From contig CM048552.1 in NCBI GenBank assembly GCA_026413225.1, forward strand, positions 81,569,001-81,633,000: a stretch of DNA of 64,000 bases, written 5' to 3'. The notes under the pieces were generated by a model. It saw only the letters and a list, made by a program, of their open reading frames with translations, made no database searches and was not told where the DNA came from. The stretch is from Otis tarda. Its lineage: Eukaryota; Chordata; Aves; Otidiformes; Otididae. Numbering within the stretch: position 1 is the first letter of the stretch; each line of letters begins with the position of its first letter. Below are positions 37,555-50,905 of this stretch, piece after piece. The translations under genes and the position numbers were made by a program.

Positions 37555-40500
37555 CAGAGCTACTCACAGAACTTGCAGCAGGCCTCGGAAGGCTGGACCA
37601 TGTAAGGTTCTTCTGCTTGGAAATGCAAGCAGAAGATCCCTGGTCTGATCCCTGACAATGCTTCCTCACAAAAATTTATCTGTTAATACTGCAAGCACAA
37701 CTGGCTTGCATGAGCCTATCTCCCTGCCTTGATCATGGATAAGGGTAAGGGTAATCCAGACTAAAGGTGTTGCAAGGCATTTTGCTATCACGAAGGTGAA
37801 GGGTTGAACCAGGCCAACATTTGAAGGAAAAGGTAAGCAGAAGAGATTGAAATTAGATGAACAGCTAGGAAGAAATACTGGGGGGTTGGATTTCCTGAGG
37901 CTGCTGGGAAGATGAGGTGATTTGGAGGTGATTAACAACTGCATGGGAGAAGGGTCACCATCCTCCAGACCCCCCAACTAATTGCTCCCTCATATCTGGA
38001 CTTATTTTTTTGCTTTACAGAGCTCTTGCAATTCTCTGCTGCTGGTCATATGTTGCTTTGGGATATTGCCTGCTACATCTCTACCTCAAACTGACCATCA
38101 CCAAAATACTGCTGAACTCTACCTAGCTATGGTTCAGGTGCTTCTGCTTTCCCATCTTTAAGCACAGAACCACAGAAGAGGCTTCTCTGTGCCAGGCTCT
38201 GTTCTGTCAATGTTTTTCCTCACAAAAGGACAGTCTCTCCCTGCTTGCCCCAAATCACTGCAAAGCACACACAACATACATTTGTCTTTACAGAAGGCAG
38301 AGCTTTTGACAGGCCTATGGCATTTGATCTGCCTTTTCCCAGCCTTAGCAGAAGATCTTCTTTTCCAGGATAGAGATAGAGAAGCTGCTTCCCACAGCTC
38401 TGCACCTGGTTGTTGTGCTTAAGAAGATGCCTCTTTGCTGGTCAACTACTTTCTTTTCCTGCTTGATTTCTTTAACAGCTGACCTTTGATTTCTCTCTAT
38501 ACCTCCAGGCAGATGCACATACCAAGCAAAACAGGAAAAACAGAATTTACTTATAGTATGCATGAGAGACACATGCACACATCTTCCCAATTCATTGGAC
38601 GTATGATCAAACCTTTATGTGAACCTAAGGTCAAACAGGAACCACAAACTTCTTTACTGGGCAAGGTGGTGGGGGGGAAGATATCTTTTAACAATTATCA
38701 CAAGAAGGGAAGCAGCAATGGGAATCCAGGGCACAGAGGGGTGAAACAGAACATTTTTCCCTGTCTCTAGAGAGAGAAGAATTAAAATTACTGAACATGA
38801 GTCCTCATACTCTTAGAAAGGTGAAAGGAGACGGCAAAATATGAAGTACTTGTTCTGGAACCTTGAAATCTAAAGAGTTACCTGGCATGGTTGGCAGTGA
38901 TGTGCCTCAGGCACTTGATTTCGTTTGGCTAATATGTGATGTAGCTGCTAATGTTAACGTAACTGTGGGTTTCAACTGCACCTTTCACATCAGTGAGCCA
39001 CTAATGCTTGTGAAGAAAGGGTGAATTCCTTTCTCAAGAAATGTAACCTGAGATGATCCTGAAATTGCCCAGGCTCTGAAGCTCTTGATGCTTCACCTTC
39101 ATTACCACCAGTGCTCAAACCAGCCAGCTCCCAGCAAGGGCATTCCTGAGGAGGGAAGCAGTGAAGTGCCAAGTCACAAGTAGGAGGGGGAGAAAAAGGA
39201 AATGACTGGTATTTAAAAATACTCATGCCAGGAGGCATGAACCATGAACTGAAGAGAGAAGCCTGAAGAAACCCAGATATGGCTTGGAATACAAGAGAGA
39301 ATTAATAATTACAGATGCTCCCTTCCAAACCTATGAGTAGGTAAAGATCATGTCACTGTTGCTGTGAACACATAGGTTAATGCTGGTGCATCACAAGGGT
39401 GATGTTATTTATCTAGAGCTGAGAAGAAGAGGTATTCTTCAGGAATACATCTGCAAATTGGTACTTCACTCTGTAATACAAAGCTATTTATTAGGTTAAT
39501 GTCTGTGAGTAATACTCTTCTATTCTCTTGCTTGGTGCTAGCATAATCCCCATATCTGCAGTACCCTTCCAACACTTAAAATTAAAAATCATGGTAACGT
39601 TCTCCATTATTCACAGAATAAGCAACATACATCAGCTGAATAGCATACACTGCCATTAGCTTTTGTTGCAAAACCATCATGTGAAGGACAGCTCAAGTAA
39701 AGTTTGTGAAGACCTTTTGTGCTGGCATTTGTGTGCCGTGAGGTTTGCTCTCTTGTCCCTTATGAACATAGGATTCTTGCATCGTCATTCACAAGGCTCC
39801 TTCAACCGGCTGAAAAGTTCACATTTCTTGTAGCAAATAGGTATCTCAGAGGCTGGGCTTTCATGATTTCCTGCAATTGCAAACAGCTCTTCCTGACTTG
39901 TGACAGCAGATTACATCGGATGGCTGAGGCTTTTGCCATGCCCAGCCACTCACTGGTTTATTTTTAACTTGGATTGCTTCCCTGACCAGCGCTCAGCACA
40001 GCTCCACAAACAGCAGGGTTGGCACAAGTGAGGGAAAATTGCAGTCTGGGGCGGGTGGTAACAAACATCCAAAGAGCTCAGCGGTTCCTTACGTTGGTAT
40101 TGCCACCATGCAATCCACGTCATGAAACAACAGCCCTAGGGGAGCAGCAACGAGTTAAGAGAAAGTAAAACAAAGGCATTAAACAGAAATGTACCTTTTT
40201 TAGCACACAAGCAGTATTTCCAGAGGAGGACCAGCTTATGAATCTTTTATTTTCCAAATGTACATTACACAGCTGGAACCGGTGCTCATCTCTTGCCAAG
40301 TACCTTTGAAGAGTGGAGCTGCCAGGTGTGTACTACCCCATTCTACCTGCATTTCTTTCAAAAGCAGCATGAGTGTCCCTCATGCCCTCCTCTGTGTGTC
40401 CTCACGGTCATTTATTCCCATGCTTTCTGCTCATTGTGCTGGTGCAGCTGTGTGTGCAACTGCATCATGATGCAGACTGGGAAGCTGCAGTGGCTGAAGA

Positions 40501-42661
40501 GTAATAGTTCCCCACTCTACCCTCAGTTATTTTTAGCCAGATCAGTTCTTGGTCCAATCCACTGTACAGACATACAAACAGTTGTGTTAGTATGACAGGG
40601 GGAAAATGTTTGAAGGAAGGGGAGGAGAGGCTTAGACGAGTTTAATCATCACTGGTACCAAATGGGAAACTGCAATCATGAACAATTGCTTTAAATAATG
40701 CAATTATTTAAACTTTTCTGCAACCACTTGTCTTACTCCTTATGCAAGAAACAAGGCCTAGAGAACTTCACAAGTCTGTGCCACTGAAATAAAACAGCAT
40801 TGTGCCTGGTTTAGCTGCACCTTTCTTGGTGAATCAATGGAAGCTGAATGCAAGGAGCCTAAACAAGTCAGCTGGTATGTATAGTAGTGTGAGTTTCCCA
40901 TAGTTTGCTTTCCCACTTGTAGTTTTGCCAGCCTGTGTGCTTGAATGTCAAGTCCTGCAGAGATCGAAGTTTGCCATCTTAGTATTTCCTCTGGACACCA
41001 GCCACAAGCAGTTACCTAGAAGTGTGAAAAATGCATTTAGAAAACGCTCTAGAGAAAATCTGGTGGCATTTTAGAGCAACACAAAGCTTGTTTTGAAACG
41101 CCATTAAGTATTGCAGCAAAAAAAACCAAGTGGCACCTTCTCTGCTCTGCAAAACAGTGGTCTTTTTGTGTTCGTACCCTGGGGCTCAGGGTAGCTCTGA
41201 CTGCTTCAACCTCTCTTCCTGCTCCCTTCCTCCATCTAGTACACACTTGCAGATTGGGTGAACAAAGAAAAGTCCATAGTGAGTTGTGGCAGCTTGGCTT
41301 TGTCTCATATGCTGTTGCTCTGACCTGGAAGTTTGTTTTCTTGTCACAAGTGGCTTGATTGTGGTTTTTGTTGTCTTCTTCCCTGAGCCTTTTGCTGCCA
41401 GGATGCTCGCTCCTACTTCCATTCATCCTTCCTCAGTGCTGTGCTCTGACAGACAGCACAAGGGAAAGGATGAGGAGTCAGGGCTGATTTCCTTCCTGTG
41501 TTTATGGGGACCAGTACCCTGGAGTTATCTTGCTTTCTGTGGGAAGAGCATCTTCTCTTTGTGTTCAGAGTAGCAAGTTAAAACCAGAGAGCTGGTACAT
41601 CCTCCAGCACCTTGAAGTGGGAACTTAATTAGGGAAAGGAAGGTCCTATGTCTGGACATCTATCCCCTGCAGCCTCGTGTCCCAGCTGCAGAGCAGGCAG
41701 CAGACCAAGATGGCAGAATCCAGATCCAGTAAGGAAGACCAGCTCAAGCAAGAGGAGCAAGTTCCTCCCCTTGCATAGGCTTGGCTAAGGAGACAAAAGG
41801 GGAAAGCAGCCAGAGCTGCAGCAGGATGGGAGATCTCAGGGGCATAGGAAAAAGAAAGATAAAGAGGAAAGACAGCGATGTGAGGGATTGCTGTGGTGGT
41901 AATTTTCCAGGGAAAAAAAAAACAGTTTAGGATAAATTTCTTACAAATACAAGAAGCTTAATCTAATACTGTTTTTTTCAATAACATGATCTATCTACAA
42001 GTTTAATTAAAAATCAAGTCTAGTAAGAGCTAAAACAAAGGTAAGTCCTCAGCCTAAAGCAGAAACTGAAATGACTTTCCTTCTTCCTTTAGCAAGACTT
42101 TGCCTGGTTTCTAAACATGACTGTTAGCTTCCGTTTGAGACAGTCCACCATGCGAACCGGAGCATCTGTCTCTCGGTTTGGCGTACAGTATTGCAGCACA
42201 GTGAAGGATTGACTCAAGTGAAAACATGTCAGACGGAGCATATGCGATGGGCCATGTGTTCCAATTCATAGCTTTCCTAGACAGCTCATGAAGACGACAG
42301 AGACCTCTACAGTCTTAGAGGCAGAGACTGAAAGGAAAAAGGAGGAAGGAAGATGTTCCACTGCAAAATGTTGAGGGAAGGATAAAGAGCTGCCTGAACC
42401 TAAGCATGTGTCCAGAGCTGGACTCTGTGGACAAAGATGGTAATTTTGTAATATCTAATAGTATGACATCAAAATCCACAAAAAAAAAAGTTTAAATTCC
42501 AGTTTGCCAGCTCCTGCTGACACAGGAAAACTTTACAGAGTTAAATACTAACTGTACAGAGCTAAATACTGGCCACTACCAAAAGACAGTTAATTTAAAG
42601 ATGGAATGGAAAGTATAATTAACAATCTAGAGATTTATCCAGAAATAAAAAAAAACTGCTT
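37555..42661. other. Intergenic DNA
   Basis: About 5 kb with no gene or repeat that I recognise. Frames are at most 125 codons and overlap on opposite strands, for example 41049-41426. Confidence 0.45.
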
Positions 42662-42689
42662 AGTCAATTAAGAGCTGGATGAGAGTCAA

Positions 42690-42847
42690 TTAGAGCTGGA
42701 TGAGGCTCTGAGCAAACTGATCTAGTCAGGGATGTCCCTGCTTCTTGCAGGGCGGTTGGACTAGATGACCTTTGAAGGTCCCTTCCAACTCTAACCATTC
42801 TATGATTCTATGATTCTATGATTCTATGATTCTATGATTCTATGATT
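42690..42847 (+). mobile_element. CR1 LINE 3' end with expanded octamer tail
   Basis: A 5'-truncated CR1 3' UTR with CTCTGAGCAAACTGATCTAG, GGTTGGACTAGATGACC and GGTCCCTTCCAACTC. It ends in six copies of ATTCTATG plus ATT (42797-42847), the diagnostic avian CR1 tail. Just before and at its start is a 22/21-bp tandem duplication (42662-42704), which may mark the insertion junction. Confidence 0.92.
42797..42847 (+). repeat. (ATTCTATG)6 microsatellite
   Basis: Six uninterrupted octamers followed by ATT. This is the CR1 tail, expanded relative to the few copies that usually end these elements. Confidence 0.95.
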
Positions 42848-45000
42848 AAAATCACTTACTTATACGACACGCTTCTCCTACAGTGCCTCAGCAACTGCTG
42901 CTGCAGGCAAGGAATGATGGAGATATTGTTAGATGAAGACTTTGCTCCACCTAAAGGCACAAGCGCAGAAAGGATTTCATGTGACGGTGACTTCTGCCTA
43001 GATTCCCCTCAAAATAGCACGTAGAGTTGTCAGCCAAAGAAGAAATGCCACAGCAATGGTGGTTCAGCAGAACACCTGACCTCCTACAGCATTTACTTTA
43101 AGACTGCAGAAAAAGGGATATGAAAAAAATCCATTATTTCATCTGCTGTCCAGAAAAAAAAAAAAGTTTCTCTGGATGATAATAATAAAATTATAAGGCA
43201 TACTGGCTTGTTAACTCTTTAGAAATACAGCCTATCTCTTGGAAGGGTGGTCGAGCACAGGAATAGCTGAGAGTGCAGGAATGCTACTGTTTGCCTGGGG
43301 ACTGGCTGCTGCGACACTTGATTGGGCAGAACCAGAAGGGAAATGTCAAGCTAACAGACTGGTCACAGGTAAATGAGGGGGAAAACAGAGCAAAGTAAAG
43401 CAGAAAACTTGCCTGGCAGTAGTCTGGGGGCTGGACTGATTGCAGGCACCAATGAAAAGGGCATCTGAGGGGATTGCCTGTTGTTTAGTTGATTTATTAT
43501 GAATATAGCAGGTATAAAATGGGATTAAAAGGGAAAACATGAGGCATCTTCTTGTTTCATATGTTAGTGTTTCTGAAGGTGGAACTCTGTGGCGCAATCA
43601 CTCTGGCAGCAAGCTTTCTATCCTTACCTAACCCCAGCCAATCCTTCCTACCTCCGAGCAACAGCATATTAGTATCCATTCTTTCCCCCACGTTTTTCAA
43701 CAGGGAACTATGTATGACAGGGCAGTTAAACCGGCCATTGAGTGCATGTAACAAAGAGGGCAGTCAGCGTGGTACAGTGGCAGGGGGGTATGAGGAAAGG
43801 GATGAAACTGGAAAAGGGAACCTCTTAAACCACTGAAGAGTTTGTAACATGGAGCCACAGCCTCCATTGCATATACTGAAAAGAAAGGGGGAGAAAATGG
43901 TCCCTAAGAAACCAGGTTGACTGACTGACAAAGGTAAACCAGCCCAAAATTACTTTCAGGCCAGACCAAAGAAATTGAGAACATTCATTCACCTCCATGG
44001 AGAGCTAGGAACATTCAGGTGCTATTAAAGCCACGAAGGAGGATCCATTCCATTCAGGTTTACCTGCGGGAACAAACTGGCTGGCTGAATCCTGCATATT
44101 TTCCCAGGTAATGCACTGAGTCTAAGAAAACCTCATTTTGTTTTAACTCTTGATGTATCCTATTGATTTAAAATAAAATTTTAAATTTTAACAATTTCAA
44201 AATAAACTCGATTGCTTAAATCTCATGATCAGGAGTCACACCTAGAGCATACCTTACTAGCCTAAGGCTATATCTGTTCTTTCAACAGCAACAACAAAAA
44301 AAAAAAATTGGTGCCAGAAATATGTGTCAGATAGCTTTATTACTTGCTGTGCTGGTGTGTGCACAGTCTTCTGCTTACCGTCTTTCCAATAGCCTGTCAT
44401 CCTCTACCAGAGACTCTCCCATCAGCTGTAGCACTTATTTTCTTAGTCTAAGAGAAACTGAGAGAAACTGCAGAGACCTGTGACTTTCCTTGGAGATCAC
44501 CAAGGTCAAATGAGTGATTTCACACATTCATGTGAAGTCGTTTAGAAATTACTTGTTGCTGAAGAGTTCTCCCTTCCTTGGGTAGGGTTTTTTGACACAT
44601 GGGTATTTTGTAGCTTCCAACAACCATGTGGGGTCATTCTCTAGCTTTTTCTGAGTGTTCTGGAATTTTTACAGGGGGTCTAATTAAGTCCTCATGTAAC
44701 AAAATTAAAGTCTAACAGGTTAGCTAGAGTTGCTTACGGACTTTTTCCTAGACTCCTTCAGACCCAGTGTCAGCCACCAGTACCATACAGCTTTCTGGTG
44801 AAGCATCTCAACGACCTTGCTGCAATATCCCTCGTGTGGCCTTTTCCAGTATTGCACAGGTCAAAAGCAGATCACCTGCTGCCTGGCAGAGGAAATTTAA
44901 CATTCTGCCAGGTTTAGATTACCACTCCAATTTCAACAGGTAACGGAAATAGCAGAACTAGAGTGGGGAGCATTTGGTATTTTAAAAACAAGAGGGAAAA
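42848..45000. other. Intergenic DNA
   Basis: No supported gene, RNA gene or interspersed repeat. Small frames near 43.35-43.84 kb overlap on both strands and have no family features. Confidence 0.45.
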
Positions 45001-45021
45001 ACAAACAAACAAACAAACAAA
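45001..45021. repeat. (ACAA)n microsatellite
   Basis: Five perfect tetranucleotide units directly adjoining a CR1 3' fragment. Such A-rich tails can arise next to retroposed DNA. Confidence 0.85.
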
Positions 45022-45033
45022 CTCCAACAAGTC

Positions 45034-45085
45034 ATAGAATCATTTCAGTTGGAAAAGACCTTTAAGATCATTGAATCCACCCAAG
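45034..45085 (-). mobile_element. Short CR1 3'-terminal fragment
   Basis: CATAGAATCATTTCAGTTGG followed by AAAAGACCTTTAAGATCATTG is the inverted 3' terminus of CR1. Only about 50 bases are recognisable. Confidence 0.75.
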
Positions 45086-46994
45086 GCCTGGTGCATTTGG
45101 ATCTGTTTTCCTTCCTTTGTTATGATCATAACTGCAGCAGCAAAGTCCAGTCTCTGAAACTATTGAAAAAGCCACTGCTTATATATTTAGAATTTGTCCC
45201 AGGAAATCAAAACACTGTGCAAATATTGGCTCTTTTGATCTCAGAATTGCATCCAGAGTTGACAAGCAGCAAGGGATAAAAAAAAAAGAAAAAAACAAAA
45301 CAAAACAATGCCAAAAACTTAAATAGAAAATAGAAAGCTCTATAGGATAATAAGTAATTTAATTTAAAAGGGACCCAACATGAACTCTTTATAATACTAT
45401 ACTCTGATCTGAAGAACTGAGTCTAAATTCCTCTGCCAATATTTCCTGTGCTAGAATTACTAAGCAGTTAACATTCACTGATAAATCATGTACAAGATTT
45501 AGATAAAGCAATGCTACCTAAGCCAAATAATAAACAAATAAAGCAGGAAAAAAATGCCCTTGCACATTTGCTTCAATTTCAGCTGTAAATCTCACATTTT
45601 CCTTTGCAAACAAACAACATGCAGACCTTTTCTGAAAGCAAGAAACCCTTAAGAACAAATATTTTAAAAACGTTGTAATTATAAAGTTGTTAGAAGGAGT
45701 GAAAGCTCAGCTTTGCATGTTACATATTATCATTGTGGATAATACCTGATCTAAAAAGATTTTTATCAAACCTAGAGGTCAGAGTTTAAATACTGATGAT
45801 CCATTTCATGCTGCAAAAGTCTCATCGGACATAACACACCTATTTCATGACTTGACTTGCGTTAGGTACTGCCAACTGAGAAAAATACAAGAGAAACCAC
45901 TGTGAATGATCCATATCATTAAGACACAAAATTAAAAACAGAAGTGTTCCTGCCCTTGTCCTGCATTATAAACCAAAAATGTTGCACACAATACTATTGT
46001 AAAATCAACCAGTACAAAACTCAGTTCAGAATACTCCTTTCTCTTACAGAGATAAAACATTTGAGAATGGACTATTACAGTGTTTTCTAATTCCACATGT
46101 ATATATTTATATTTTAGTAGTATGTATTAAAATCAAATAGGTATATTTACATTGAAACATTTCTTTATAAATAAATAATTTTATTTAAGACATTTTAAAA
46201 GCCTTAAAATTTTTCAAATTCTTGCACATACAGGTTTTCTACATAAGCAAGAAGAAATACAAGAAACAGCATAACCACAAGGACATATTTTGCCTAGAAA
46301 AGAGCTACATAGCCCTCGATGATACACATCACCACAGCACCCTATCATCTCCTGCATAGTCATTTGAAGTTTCACAACTCTAGTTCGGATTAAATACCAA
46401 TGACCTGATTCATTCTTACAATGAATTTCACTGTAAATAATTGTAAAAAGCATATTTACTACCATGACTCAGTGTGCAAAACATCTTCTGGTCATCCTGG
46501 CCAAAGCTTACTATGCCTCACACTTACCTCCAGCAAAGGCTAAACGTCAGCGCAGCCAATAAATGGCCCCACGGCATCATAGCCAGGCTTCTGACACTCA
46601 CTTTTCCCAAAGATTAGTGTTTGAATTAGTGAAGGGACTATGATGATTTGCCATCAGTAACTGCAACAAGAAAAGCACCCCCAATTACATTATGTTTTAA
46701 AATAGCATTCCATACGCCTCAGAATAGAAATCATCACAAATACACTACAAATTTTGAACAAAGGCACTACAAGCCTTTGACTTTTGAGGGGGTGAAAACT
46801 AGTACTGAGGAATCTATGAAAGGCTTGCATGTACTATACAACAGTCTACCAATACACTGGAAACGTTCAAGGGGTCTGTAACTGAAAAAAACCTTACAAC
46901 CACTTTTATAGCACTGAGATCAAAAACAAGGTAAGGAAGATTAGAGACCACACTGTTACCAAATCTTTACTTCCTGAGAGTCCCAAGTAGCCAG
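45086..46994. other. AT-rich intergenic DNA
   Basis: Long A/T-rich stretch without a recognisable gene or repeat. Open frames are at most about 83 codons. Confidence 0.45.
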
Positions 46995-47102
46995 TATTAC
47001 ATAAAATATTTATTAAAAATGAATGCCATTCCATGAATAACTTGCATGTATTATGTAAAATATTTATTAAAGATGAATGCCATTCCATGAATAGCTTGCG
47101 TG
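46995..47102. repeat. Two-copy 54-bp tandem duplication
   Basis: Units 46995-47048 and 47049-47102 are collinear without indels and differ at only a few positions (for example TATTAC/TATTAT and GAATAA/GAATAG). The unit length is a multiple of three, so a minus-strand chance frame shows an 18-residue repeat containing MEWHS. I do not regard that frame as a gene. Confidence 0.88.
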
Positions 47103-49799
47103 CTGCTTAGTTTGAGTAACAACAATGCATTTATCCATTGTAAATGAAGTTCTGTCTTCTGCCCAACGAAATGTCTTTTATACCTCAGTATATAACCCTT
47201 TTCATAAGTAAAATTTATAAACAGATTTTATATGACATATACAACATTTTAGATGACATGTACTTTAAAATACAGCTTTCATACAAACACATAAAAAAAA
47301 AGAAGAACGAATGCAGCTCCTTAGTAGCTTTTGACAAAGGCTCAATGGGACAGAAAGCAAATACAATAGTGAGAAAACAAGGTCTATCATTAAGAATTTC
47401 TAAACCTGGCGTATGGCTGAGAGACAACCATGTTTACATAGGAACATGAATTAGAGCTCAGGTCTGTGTCCCACCAAGTTAAACCACTTCCTGCATTGCT
47501 CCTTGCATGATCCTATGCTGACTGAATAAGCAAGAAGCAAGAAAAAGCAAGAAGACAGATAAAGCAACAGCAATTTGGAGAAAATTTAGAATTTAGAGAA
47601 TTCTTAACTTTTACAGAGAGAGATCTTTAAATTTCTGAAGCTAGGTCCTATCTTCAAGTGTTTCTTAGCTATACTGAAGGGTTAGAAATGCAACTTTAAA
47701 AACTGCAGATGTAGCTGGATCATTGGATGTAACAAAAAAATTATTTATTCCATCACTTTCCATTTTCCATACACAAACCCTTCTCTGTCAAACTTATGCA
47801 CATAGATTTGAAGTCTACAACAGTACACACATACACACATGCACGCACACACACATGCACACACACATATAAAATCTATAGTAGTATATCCCTGTATCAT
47901 CTAATATCTAATATAATAATGTGATATTGGATAGTCTACCCAATAAATTAATCTGCCTTTTTGTATATACACAGTGATTCCTACAGTTAATTAAGCTGCA
48001 GCTATGCATACACAAATTCCCTTCCCCTCTAACTGAACAAACAAGCTTTTGACAGAAACCACATCATCTGTGTTTCCTGACTATGTTGTTTCAGATTCTG
48101 ACTTGCTTATCTTTTTCCCCTCTGGGCTTCTGTCTTCTCTGGTCTTAATACTTCATCATTTCTATTCTACACATCCTTTCCAGAAGATAAACTACAAAAT
48201 CACCAGAATGAAACCCCAGCTCTCAGAGAAAGATGTCTTATCAGCACAATCCTCATTTTGAGCAAAGATTAACTCTTTATTAAAAATGAAAATAATTTTA
48301 AAATATTACTTATAAGCAAGAAATCTCACATATAACAATCTGAATAAGTCATCAAACAAAACAAGAAAAGCCCCTTATTCAAAAATTCAAGAAGCATTTC
48401 TAGGGCATGATTCACCTACTCCTAAGGTAGATGTCTAAAATAGGTCAGATGAATCACTGCCTAACAGTGTCCATTTCTCTCCAGTGACTGTGAAGGGAGC
48501 CTGGGCCATAACTCAGATGGAGACATCTATCCTGCAGCTATTGAGATGCGGGTAGACAAACACCAGCCCCAGTCTTCACCCAGATTGCACCTCAGTTTCT
48601 GCAGGAACTGCCCCTCAGAAGCAGGCCCTTGATGGAAGGGGAGCAAAAGCTCTGCCTGGTGCCTTTTGTTGCTTGCCTGCCCTTCTCCAGCTTTCTCAAG
48701 AAAAGCATTCAATGAGAGCTGCTGCAGCAAGTGGGTAGAGCTCTTCTGTCCCACCTCTCCCCTCAAGAACTGAGAGGTTTTGGATGAAGCAGAAAAAAAT
48801 TAAAACATGTTTTCCTACTCCCTCTTCCTTGTGAATACAGGGTCAGTGCTCTGTTTCTTCTCTGCTTTTGTCTTCACCAAAATGACATTCATCCTAAATT
48901 TTCTTTCTGCTTAGACATATTCAGAATGAGACAGAAGTTTCAAAATCAGAAGACAGTTCAAAAGCTCTGTTTAATCTGTATTAAAATATATATTTTCAGA
49001 TTTGGGGATCAATTTCATGATATAGTTTTGACAGCTCATGGAAGGTTTTTTTCTGTAGTTTCTTGAGGAAATAAGGCTTTTTTTTTATCACACTGTCAGT
49101 CCCCCATTAGTCACTTAGGAACCACCGGGCTCATTTCAGTCAAATTTAACATGCACACAGAGGAATCAAAGATGAGCGTGCTCCTATAGCCAGAGATTGG
49201 CAGCTGGGTACAGCAGAGAGCTCTTACTGGCACCCCCGTGGGGAGGATCAGCAGGGAGACAGGCTGGCCCTTATCCATGTTGTTTGGCAGTTTATGTAAT
49301 ATCTTGTTCAGGCAGCAGGTCAAAATATTTGGTTTAGGGACACTGAATCTGTTGGGATTGTGGGAGCAACATAAAGATGATTTGGGGGGAAAGGGCTGCT
49401 GGGAAGAGGGAGCACTAATAAGGTTCTTTTCTTCAGGCTGAAATAACCAACAGCAGGATGTGATACTTCTGTAATAAAGTATAAATGGGAATATTGGCAA
49501 TAATGAGCTAACTATACACTGGTTTGGGTCTCTAGATTGGAAAGATTTGGTACTGTAACACTGCACATGGCCAGGATTTCCATCATTGTCCACTGAAGTA
49601 GCTGATAAAAGGATGTTAAGAGCCAAATGTGGGGATAGATAACTCCAACTAAGCCTGGAAGCTGGTACTCCTAAAATGATGGAGAGGACTTACACCCGGT
49701 TTTTGGTAGACCTTCTTCTCTAGGAGTCCCTGAAATGCTCACATGCCGTAGAATGTGGGGACCTCTGCCTCCTAAGAGCATTTCCAAAGCAGATTACGA
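47103..49799. other. Intergenic DNA with an AC-rich microsatellite
   Basis: An interrupted (AC)n tract lies at about 47824-47870. The 171-codon minus-strand frame at 49111-49626 has no recognisable domain, and a frame this long is expected by chance about once or twice in a window of this size. No other feature is supported. Confidence 0.45.
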
Positions 49800-50191
49800 G
49801 AAATTAATTTAACTTCTCTTACGAAGAAAAGCTGAGACAGTTGGGATTGTTCAGCCTGGAGAAGAGAAGGTTCCGGGGTGACCTTATTGTGGCCTTTCAA
49901 TATGTAGATGGGGCTTATAAGAAAGATTAAGAGAGACTTTTTGCCAGGCCTGTAGTGACAGGACAAGGCAACAATTTTAAACTGAAAGAGGGTAGATTTG
50001 GACTGGGCATAAGGAATAATGTTTTTATGATGAGGATGGTGAGACACTGGAACAGGTTGCCCAGAGAAGTTGTAGATGACCCATCCCTGGAAGTGTTCAA
50101 GGCCAGGTTGGACGGGGCTTTGAGCAACCTGATCCAGTGAAAGATGTCCATGCTGAGGAACATCTTTGAAAGTCTGTTCCGACCCAAGCCT
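49800..50191 (+). mobile_element. CR1 LINE 3' part with end of the reverse-transcriptase frame
   Basis: Starts in the CR1 region reading AAGCTGAGACAGTTGGG and TTCAGCCTGGAGAAGAG, and runs into the 3' UTR. The frame at 49955-50140 encodes the conserved CR1 C-terminus, including RHWNRLPREVVDDPSLEVF and ending in a natural stop. Upstream frameshifts break the rest. The 3' end has degraded and there is no ATTCTATG tail. Confidence 0.92.
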
Positions 50192-50609
50192 GAGGAGAGA
50201 GTTGGTGATTTTCCTGAACCTGGGAATTCAAGGCAAGCCCCAGAAAGCAAGGACGCCAGTTTCCTGGCAGGGCTGGGAGGTAACAGGAGTGAACTGCACA
50301 TGCCGGTTCCTGCGCTCAGCAGGGCCTGGGGGCCTGGCACCCATGCTCCCAGCACCTGGCCCTGCAGGGCCCCCCGTGCCCACGCAGCACCCTCACTCGG
50401 CCCCGGCAAGCATCCCAGCCAACCCACACTGCGGGCGAGCTGCCGGAGCTGGGAAAGGGGGTGCTCAGGCTGGGGGCTGTGTGGCGGCAGCACGCAGCCG
50501 GAGAGAAGCAAGAAGCCACTCCTGAAACTACACAGGGGAACAGCAAGCAGCCCAGCTGGTCCAGGCACGGGATGCACATCTGCAGTGATAAGAGGTTCGG
50601 CAAAGTCTC
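50192..50609. other. GC-rich segment between two CR1 fragments
   Basis: GC content is clearly above that of the flanks, with long open frames on both strands (up to 216 codons) as expected from stop-poor sequence. No domain, splice-framed exon or repeat family is recognised. It could be a small CpG island, an unrecognised repeat or a relic of a larger insertion. Confidence 0.4.
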
Positions 50610-50905
50610 TGGGGAGAAGCAGAGGAACCGGGTTTGTTGAGTCTGGAGGAGAAGGCTGGAAGTAGGGGAGGACATGATAACGCAGTTGCAGTGCATGAGA
50701 GGTTGTTATTAAGAGAGGCAGAGATTACATTGCTGGAAGGACAAAGATAAGATCTAATTGGCTTAATTTTCAGGAAAGAAAAGAAGAAAGGAAAAAAAGA
50801 AAAAGGCTAGATGTTGCAAAAACTTGCTGTGAGTAAGGCAGCACCGGAATAGATTTCCTAGGGAGGTTGCGAAACCCACTTCACAGGAAGTTGTAAGAAG
50901 TTAAC
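50610..50905 (+). mobile_element. Old CR1-related fragment
   Basis: Keeps the order of CR1 landmarks in degraded form: a GTCTGGAGGAGAAGGCTGG block, GGACATGATAACGCAG, an AGGACAAAGATAAGATCTAA block, and GGAATAGATTTCCTAGGGAG with GTTGCGAAA. It is more diverged than the neighbouring copy and so probably an older subfamily. Boundaries are approximate. Confidence 0.65.

Noticed and set aside
42797-42847. Regular octamer array, considered as a CRISPR-like or satellite array
   Set aside because: There are no spacers, and the unit is the known CR1 3' tail.
49111-49626. 171-codon minus-strand frame, considered as a viral or host gene
   Set aside because: No recognisable domain or motif series, no flanking exon or LTR structure, and a frame of this length is expected by chance in 64 kb.
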